A stretch of DNA of 36,334 nt, from contig NZ_BOOZ01000059.1 of NCBI RefSeq assembly GCF_016863495.1, positions 1 to 36,334 on the forward strand. The letters run 5' to 3'. The DNA comes from Micromonospora andamanensis. GTDB taxonomy: Bacteria; Actinomycetota; Actinomycetes; Mycobacteriales; Micromonosporaceae. The notes below the pieces were generated by a model. That model was not told the origin of the DNA, made no database searches, and worked only from the letters and a program-made list of their open reading frames with translations. Positions 31,346 to 36,334 of the stretch are shown here, in pieces. Position numbers and translations under genes: made by a program. Positions within the stretch are counted from its first letter, which is position 1; every line of letters starts with the position of its first letter.

Positions 31346-32650
31346 ATGACCGCCGACGACCTGCTGGCCCGGCACCGGGCCGTGCTCCCGTCCTGGATGA
31401 CGCTCTACTACGCCGAGCCGATCGAACTCGTCAGTGGCCAGGGCCGCCGGGTCACCGACGCGCGGGGCCGCACCTACCTGGACTTCTTCGGCGGTGTGCT
31501 GACCAACTCGCTCGGCTACGACATCGCCGAGGTACGCGAGGCGGTGCAGCGGCAACTGGCCACCGGAATCGTGCACACCTCGACGCTCTACCTGATCCGT
31601 CAGCAGGTCGAGCTGGCCGAGAAGGTGGCGAGGCTGTCCGGCATCCCCGACGCGCGGGTCTTCTTCACCAACTCCGGCAGTGAGGCCAACGAGGCGGCGC
31701 TGCTTGTCGCCACCAATCACCGACGCTCGCACCAGATCCTCGCGGTGCGCAACAGCTACCACGGCCGCACGTACGCGACGATGGGTGCGACAGGTAACCG
31801 CACCTGGTCGCCCACCTCCATCAACCCGCTCCAGGTGGCCTGGCTGCATTCCGGTGACCGGCTGCGTGGCCTGCTGGCCCGACTGCCGGAGGCGGACCGG
31901 GTCGACGCGGCGGCCGAGGACCTGCGCGAGGTGCTCGCCACCCAGACCAGCGGGGACGTGGCCTGCCTCATCGCCGAGCCGATCCAGGGCGTGGGTGGCT
32001 TCGTGCACGGCCCGGACGGACTCTTCGCCGCCTGGAAGAAGATCCTCGACGAGCACGGCATCCTGCTCATCTCCGACGAGGTGCAGACCGGCTGGGGGCG
32101 GACCGGCGAGCACTTCTGGGGCTACCAGGCCCACGGTGTCACCCCGGACCTGCTCACCTTCGCCAAGGGCATCGGCAACGGATTCGCGTTGGCCGGGGTG
32201 GTCGGTCGGGCAGAGGTGCTGGACTCGGTGTCCGGGATCAGCTTCTCCACCTTCGGCGGCAACCCGATCTCCACAGCCGCCGGTAACGCGGTGTTGGACT
32301 ACCTGCTGGCGCACGACCTGCAGGCCAACGCCGCGAGGGTGGGCCGCATCCTCGGCGACGGCCTGCGTGCGGCCGTCGCCGAGCTGGACCGGGTCGGAGA
32401 GGTACGCGGCAAGGGCCTGATGCTCGGCGTCGAGTTCGTCCACCCGGGCACCGGTGCACCCGACGCGGCGCTGACCACCCGGATCTTCGAGGCGTGCCGC
32501 GAGGGCGGGCTGCTCACCGGCAAGGGCGGGCTGTACGGAAACGTGCTGCGGATGGGGCCGCCGTTGACCCTCACCGAGGAGGAGGCCCGGGAGGGCCTGG
32601 CCATCCTGGTCGACGCGATCCGTTCCGGCGTGGCGGCGGCGCACCCGTGA
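31346..32650 (+). CDS. Class III aminotransferase (AGXT2/GABA-T-like)
   Basis: 434 aa from the ATG at 31346, with AAGGGG Shine-Dalgarno upstream. PLP class III fold: FTNSGSEANEAALL, SYHGRTYATMGATG, ISDEVQTGWGRTG and the PLP lysine in FAKGIGNGF (Lys274). The pattern resembles alanine-glyoxylate/beta-aminoisobutyrate/4-aminobutyrate aminotransferases; the exact amino donor is not decided by sequence. Its operon partner, a methylmalonate-semialdehyde dehydrogenase 44 bp downstream, suggests the product is malonate or methylmalonate semialdehyde from beta-alanine or beta-aminoisobutyrate (pyrimidine or valine breakdown). Cytoplasmic enzyme. Confidence 0.92.
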   Translation: MTADDLLARHRAVLPSWMTLYYAEPIELVSGQGRRVTDARGRTYLDFFGGVLTNSLGYDIAEVREAVQRQLATGIVHTSTLYLIRQQVELAEKVARLSGIPDARVFFTNSGSEANEAALLVATNHRRSHQILAVRNSYHGRTYATMGATGNRTWSPTSINPLQVAWLHSGDRLRGLLARLPEADRVDAAAEDLREVLATQTSGDVACLIAEPIQGVGGFVHGPDGLFAAWKKILDEHGILLISDEVQTGWGRTGEHFWGYQAHGVTPDLLTFAKGIGNGFALAGVVGRAEVLDSVSGISFSTFGGNPISTAAGNAVLDYLLAHDLQANAARVGRILGDGLRAAVAELDRVGEVRGKGLMLGVEFVHPGTGAPDAALTTRIFEACREGGLLTGKGGLYGNVLRMGPPLTLTEEEAREGLAILVDAIRSGVAAAHP

Positions 32651-32694
32651 GCGCTGGGGAGCGGCCCGGTCCGGCGAACGAAAGGCAGCACCGC

Positions 32695-34185
32695 ATGAGC
32701 CTCATCGGGCACTTCATCGACGGTAAGCGCACCTGTGGCACCTCGACCCGGCGTGGCGAGGTGTTCGACCCGGCCACCGGCCGGCGTACCGCAGAGGTCG
32801 AGCTGGCCGGCGCCGCGGACGTCGCGGCAGCGGTCGAGGTGGCCGAGCGCGCGGCCCGAACCTGGCGCGACGCGTCGCTGGCGAAGCGGACCGCTGTGCT
32901 GTTCGCCGTCCGCGAGCTGGTCAACGCCCGTCGGAACGAGCTGGCCGAGCTGATCACCGCCGAGCACGGCAAGGTGCTCGCGGACGCCGCCGGCGAGGTG
33001 CAGCGCGGCCTGGAGGTCATCGAGTACGCCTGCGGCATCCCCTCGGCGCTGCGCGGCGGCTTCAGCGAGAACGTCTCCACCGATGTCGACTCGTACAGCC
33101 TGCGGCAGCCGCTCGGGGTGGTCGCGGTGGTCAGCCCGTTCAACTTCCCGGTGATGGTGCCCCTGTGGTTCGTTCCGGTGGCGGTGGCCGCCGGCAACGC
33201 CGTGGTGCTCAAGCCGAGCGAGAAGGACCCGAGCGCGGCGTTGCTGCTTGCCGAACTGTTCGCCGAGGCCGGCCTGCCCGACGGGGTGTTCAACGTGGTG
33301 AACGGCGACGCCGAGACGGTCGACGCGCTGCTCGACCACCCGGTGGTCAGGGCGGTGTCGTTCGTCGGCTCCACCCCGGTCGCCCGGCACGTGTACCAGC
33401 GTGGCACGGCGAACGGCAAGCGGGTGCAGGCGCTCGGCGGGGCGAAGAACCACATGGTGGTGCTGCCCGACGCCGATCTGGACCTGGCCGCCGACGCCGC
33501 TGTCAACGCCGGGTTCGGCTCGGCGGGGGAGCGGTGCATGGCGATCTCCGCGCTGGTCGCCGTCGAGCCGGTGGCCGACGAACTGGTGGCCCGCATCGCC
33601 GGCCGGATCACCGGGCTGCGGACCGGGGACGGTCGGCGCGGCTGCGACATGGGGCCCCTGGTCACGGCCGCGCACGCGGCCCGGGTGCGGGCCTACCTCG
33701 AGGCGGGCGTGGCCGCCGGGGCGGTGCCCGTGGTCGACGGGCGGGACGTGACAGTCGACGGCGACCCGAACGGTTTCTGGCTCGGACCGACCCTGTTCGA
33801 CCGGGTCACCCCGGAGATGTCGATCTACACCGACGAGATCTTCGGGCCGGTCCTGTCGGTGTTGCGGGTCGACTCGTACGACGAGGCGGTGGCGCTTGTC
33901 AACGCCAACCCGTACGGCAACGGCACGGCGATCTTCACGAACGACGGTGGTGCCGCGCGGCGCTACCAGCACGAGGTGGAGGTCGGCATGGTCGGCGTGA
34001 ACGTGCCCATCCCGGTGCCGATGGCGTACTACTCGTTCGGCGGCTGGAAGTCGTCCCTCTTCGGGGATCTGCACGCCCACGGTGCCGACGGCGTCGCCTT
34101 CTTCACCCGGGGCAAGGTGGTCACCAGCCGCTGGCTGGACCCGCGCCACGGCGGGGTCAACCTCGGCTTCCCCACCCAGACCTGA
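32695..34185 (+). CDS. mmsA: CoA-acylating methylmalonate-semialdehyde dehydrogenase
   Basis: 496 aa from the ATG at 32695 (AAAGG about 11 nt upstream). An aldehyde dehydrogenase with SPFNFPVMVPLWF, FVGSTPVARHVYQ, ALGGAKNHMVVLPDAD and catalytic Cys281 in GERCMAIS. The usual general-base Glu of ALDHs (ELGG) is replaced, and 'AKNHMVV' follows, as in MmsA/IolA enzymes that make acyl-CoA instead of acid. It oxidises malonate or methylmalonate semialdehyde to acetyl-CoA or propionyl-CoA with NAD+ and CoA. Its 3' end overlaps the convergent acyltransferase gene by 29 bp. Confidence 0.92.
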   Translation: MSLIGHFIDGKRTCGTSTRRGEVFDPATGRRTAEVELAGAADVAAAVEVAERAARTWRDASLAKRTAVLFAVRELVNARRNELAELITAEHGKVLADAAGEVQRGLEVIEYACGIPSALRGGFSENVSTDVDSYSLRQPLGVVAVVSPFNFPVMVPLWFVPVAVAAGNAVVLKPSEKDPSAALLLAELFAEAGLPDGVFNVVNGDAETVDALLDHPVVRAVSFVGSTPVARHVYQRGTANGKRVQALGGAKNHMVVLPDADLDLAADAAVNAGFGSAGERCMAISALVAVEPVADELVARIAGRITGLRTGDGRRGCDMGPLVTAAHAARVRAYLEAGVAAGAVPVVDGRDVTVDGDPNGFWLGPTLFDRVTPEMSIYTDEIFGPVLSVLRVDSYDEAVALVNANPYGNGTAIFTNDGGAARRYQHEVEVGMVGVNVPIPVPMAYYSFGGWKSSLFGDLHAHGADGVAFFTRGKVVTSRWLDPRHGGVNLGFPTQT

Positions 34186-35521
34186 GCAGGCGCAGGGTGC
34201 CCGCGCCGGCCAGGTAGGCCACCAGCGCGGCCACCGGCCACCCGAGCGGCTCCGGTGCGGTCTTGGCCGCCACGCCGTTGGCCGCCAGGGCGTACACGAC
34301 GGCGGCGAATCCGGCGACGGTGAGCGCTGCCCGGACGCCCGCCCACCTGACCGACGCACGCAGGTGCCGGGGGCGACCTGTGGACGCCTCGATCGGGCCG
34401 AAGATGGCGACCAGGACGGCCAGCACCACCGCCAGCATCAGTACCCACGGCACCCGCCAGGCCAGCCAGGCCGCCGTACCGGCTTCCGGCGTGGGTAGCA
34501 GGCCGAGCCCGTGCAACGCGCCGACCAGCAGCACGGCCGCGCTCAGGTGCCACAGGAAGACCGTCAGCACTACCGAGTTGACGGCGATCACCGCCTGCCA
34601 CGGGCGGTCGCGGTGCAGCCACCGCTCCGCCCGGTCCCGCAGCAGCAGGATCAGTCCGAGTTGGGCGGTGGCGACCGCGAGCAGGGCCACGCTGGGTGGG
34701 GCGGCGTTCGCCAGCCGCTGCCCGGGCAGATTGATCATGCTGACCGGGTACGGGCCGGGGCCGGTGAGCAGGATCGCCGCGGCGAGGCCGCCGAGCAGCA
34801 TCGCGCCCGCGGCCCGGCGGGACATCGGCAGGCACCGGGTGCGCGGGCCGGTCGGGCGGCAGTGCCCCTGGCGGGCGTCGTACCAGGCGAAGCCGAGCTG
34901 GTGGACGGCGAGCCAGCCCAGCAGGTAACCGGGCAGGGCCAGCCCGGCCGGCCCGAGCGCGCGACCCAGGTCACCGGCGGTGACGAGCAGCACCAGCGCC
35001 AACGGCACCAGCAGCCCGAGGCGGCGGTGCAGCGCGTACATGATCGGGGTCAGCGGCACCACGGCCAGGTAGGCGGCGAGAAACCACAGCGGGATGGTGG
35101 CGAACCAGACGACCGGGCGAACCTCGTCCGGTTGGGCACCGCCCAGCCGGGCCACCAGCGCGCCACCGGCGAACACCAGCACCAGGGCACTGGTCGGGCG
35201 CAGCAGGCGGGCGCTTCGGCCGAGCAGCCAGCCGATCGCGTCGCCGCCACGGCCGCGGTGGGCGGCCAGCGAGGCGGCGTTGGCGTACCCACCGACCAGG
35301 AAGAAGACCGGCATGACCTGGACCGCCCAGGTCAGCGGGTACGCCCAGGGCAGGGCGGTGAGGGCCGAATGTCCGTCGGGTCGACCGCTCTCGTCGTACT
35401 CGACTGCCGCGATCGCCCAGTGGCCGAGGACCACCAGGACGATGGCCAGCGCCCGGAGCAGGTCGAGGTAGCGCTCCCGGTCCGGCGGCGTACGGGCGGC
35501 GAGGCGGGCCAGGCGGCGCAT
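34157..35521 (-). CDS. Acyltransferase-3 family membrane protein
   Basis: 454 aa from the ATG at 35521, which is preceded 6 nt upstream by TACTTT (leaderless). An N-terminal RERYLDLLRALAIVLVVLGHW with the conserved His21-region 'LGHW' and about ten to eleven membrane helices match the acyltransferase-3 (OafA/WecH-like) family. MPVFFLVGGYANAAS and the C-terminal helices agree. Such enzymes acetylate sugars or lipids in the envelope using acyl-CoA from the cytoplasm. The substrate is unknown. The gene tail overlaps mmsA (34157-34185). The frame stays open upstream to 35665, but that part has non-coding composition. Confidence 0.88.
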   Translation of the reverse strand: MRRLARLAARTPPDRERYLDLLRALAIVLVVLGHWAIAAVEYDESGRPDGHSALTALPWAYPLTWAVQVMPVFFLVGGYANAASLAAHRGRGGDAIGWLLGRSARLLRPTSALVLVFAGGALVARLGGAQPDEVRPVVWFATIPLWFLAAYLAVVPLTPIMYALHRRLGLLVPLALVLLVTAGDLGRALGPAGLALPGYLLGWLAVHQLGFAWYDARQGHCRPTGPRTRCLPMSRRAAGAMLLGGLAAAILLTGPGPYPVSMINLPGQRLANAAPPSVALLAVATAQLGLILLLRDRAERWLHRDRPWQAVIAVNSVVLTVFLWHLSAAVLLVGALHGLGLLPTPEAGTAAWLAWRVPWVLMLAVVLAVLVAIFGPIEASTGRPRHLRASVRWAGVRAALTVAGFAAVVYALAANGVAAKTAPEPLGWPVAALVAYLAGAGTLRLLRSGWGSRG

Positions 35522-35527
35522 GCTCCG

Positions 35528-35533
35528 AAAGTA
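35528..35533 (-). promoter_or_regulatory. -10 box TACTTT, leaderless start of acyltransferase gene
   Basis: TACTTT on the minus strand matches TANNNT and ends 6 nt before the ATG at 35521, in the 37-bp gap to the next gene. Confidence 0.5.
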
Positions 35534-35558
35534 TGCCGACGAAGCCGCACCGGCGGGA

Positions 35559-36323
35559 CTATTCCACCAACTGCTGCGCCGCTGCCGTGGCTGTAAGCGC
35601 GGCGAGCAGCGCCGCCGTCTCCCGTAACGTGACGTCGCGCAGATGGATGTTCGGCTCGGTGACACGCCACCGGGGAATCCAGATTCGGAGTCGGGTCAGC
35701 ACGTCGAGCGCGCCCTGGTGGGTAAATCGTCCTGCCCAGACCAGCGACTGGACGCGACGCGCCGCCTCGCTGAAATGGAAGCTGTTCGGGCAGTTCGGGT
35801 TCAGCCCGGCCGGATGGGCCAGCCAGCGGAGAATGATGTCATCGAGGCGGGCCCCGGCGAGCCCGCAGCGCAGCGCATGACACCGGCAGAGCAACTGGAT
35901 CAGGCAGTCCAGTTCGCCGTGCCCGTTCACCCTCACCGTCGCATGCTCGACGGCGTCCAGGTAGACCTCGACAGAGCGCAGGAGCCGACCGGCCAAGCCC
36001 GGATAGCGGTCGAGACCTGTGGCGATGCCTTGCAGGCGCCACGGGATGTCGACATCCTCCGGGTGCGTGGCGGCCCACTGCAACACCACGTCCGCAGTGG
36101 TCTCTGTCAGGGCCTTTTGCCTGGTGAGCTGTTTGCTGACGAAGACGACGTCCGGCGTCGACCGGTGTTTGTCCGCCCAACGGTCGATGAGCGGCGACAG
36201 CCACTCCGGCAGGTCGGTCAGCTTCCTCATTGCTAGCAGCGGAGGCAGGACGAACCCGGCATCGACCGTGTCGCCGTTGTGTTGGAGCCAGGCCAAGGCG
36301 GTCTCTACCGCGTGAGTTGTCAC
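35559..36323 (-). CDS. Unknown helical-repeat protein, possibly cut by window edge
   Basis: 254 aa from a GTG at 36323; the same frame is open to the window edge, so the true start may lie outside. All helical, with recurring Leu/Ala-rich helices (ETALAWLQHNGDTVDAGFVL, WRLQGIATGLDRYPGLAGRL, LDCLIQLLCRCHALRCGL), which looks like an ARM/TPR-type superhelix (inference). Its base composition is visibly less G+C-rich than neighbours and codon choice is less extreme, suggesting a laterally acquired gene. It may be the C-terminal part of a larger STAND- or defence-type protein, but I see no catalytic motif here and give no function. Confidence 0.6.
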   Translation of the reverse strand: MTTHAVETALAWLQHNGDTVDAGFVLPPLLAMRKLTDLPEWLSPLIDRWADKHRSTPDVVFVSKQLTRQKALTETTADVVLQWAATHPEDVDIPWRLQGIATGLDRYPGLAGRLLRSVEVYLDAVEHATVRVNGHGELDCLIQLLCRCHALRCGLAGARLDDIILRWLAHPAGLNPNCPNSFHFSEAARRVQSLVWAGRFTHQGALDVLTRLRIWIPRWRVTEPNIHLRDVTLRETAALLAALTATAAAQQLVE

Positions 36324-36334
36324 GTCAGCTGGTA

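Overview
The window is chromosomal DNA from a high-G+C actinomycete, most likely a member of the Micromonosporaceae (Micromonospora/Salinispora type). This rests on very high G+C with strong third-position bias, frequent GTG starts, many TANNNT -10 boxes placed 5-8 nt before the start codon (leaderless style), and actinobacterial families such as DUF3097, a PucR regulator and a divergent MurL/MurD2 pair. The species call is inference. I see no rRNA, tRNA, CRISPR array, transposase or integrase.

Layout. 1-12.7 kb is mostly housekeeping and envelope: a conserved hypothetical (-), DUF3097 (+), an AI-2E-type permease (+), a serine beta-lactamase-like hydrolase (-), an NfeD-SPFH operon (+) closed by a 17-bp terminator, a membrane protein, a bifunctional penicillin-binding protein, a ThDP enzyme of the pyruvate oxidase/acetolactate synthase family (-) and a DUF998 membrane protein (-). 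At 12.9-14.0 kb lies an AlkX/YcaQ-type DNA glycosylase gene.

14.2-20.8 kb is the most unusual part. A 43-residue, acidic, unannotated peptide gene ending in VMCCDQAV has an excellent ribosome binding site. A strong hairpin follows directly, then a tightly packed set: a small His-rich GRDP-like protein, a sulfotransferase, an MFS exporter, an M3-like zinc peptidase and an XRE/NB-ARC/TPR regulator. Precursor, attenuator, candidate modifying enzymes, exporter, protease and regulator together have the shape of a RiPP (ribosomally made, modified peptide) cluster. I recognise none of the standard RiPP maturases in it, so it is a candidate for an undescribed class.

20.9-26.5 kb is a mixed region: HAD-like protein (-), LysR regulator with tRNA 2'-phosphotransferase KptA (+), a self-regulated ArsR-VOC operon with a 20-bp operator palindrome, a TrmH-family RNA methyltransferase and a PucR regulator. 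26.6-29.4 kb holds divergent murL and murD2, the alternative route that adds L-Glu to UDP-MurNAc-L-Ala and then epimerises it. 29.6-34.2 kb has two membrane proteins and an aminotransferase/methylmalonate-semialdehyde dehydrogenase operon. 34.2-36.3 kb has an acyltransferase-3 family membrane protein and a lower-G+C unknown gene running toward the window edge.

Four intergenic long-loop hairpins share a GATCA(T/A)G(A/C)(A/G)GTT-type core and are flanked by C-rich (left) and G-rich (right) tracts; a fifth hairpin of the same geometry has a different sequence. They form a dispersed repeat family that gene annotation alone does not explain.
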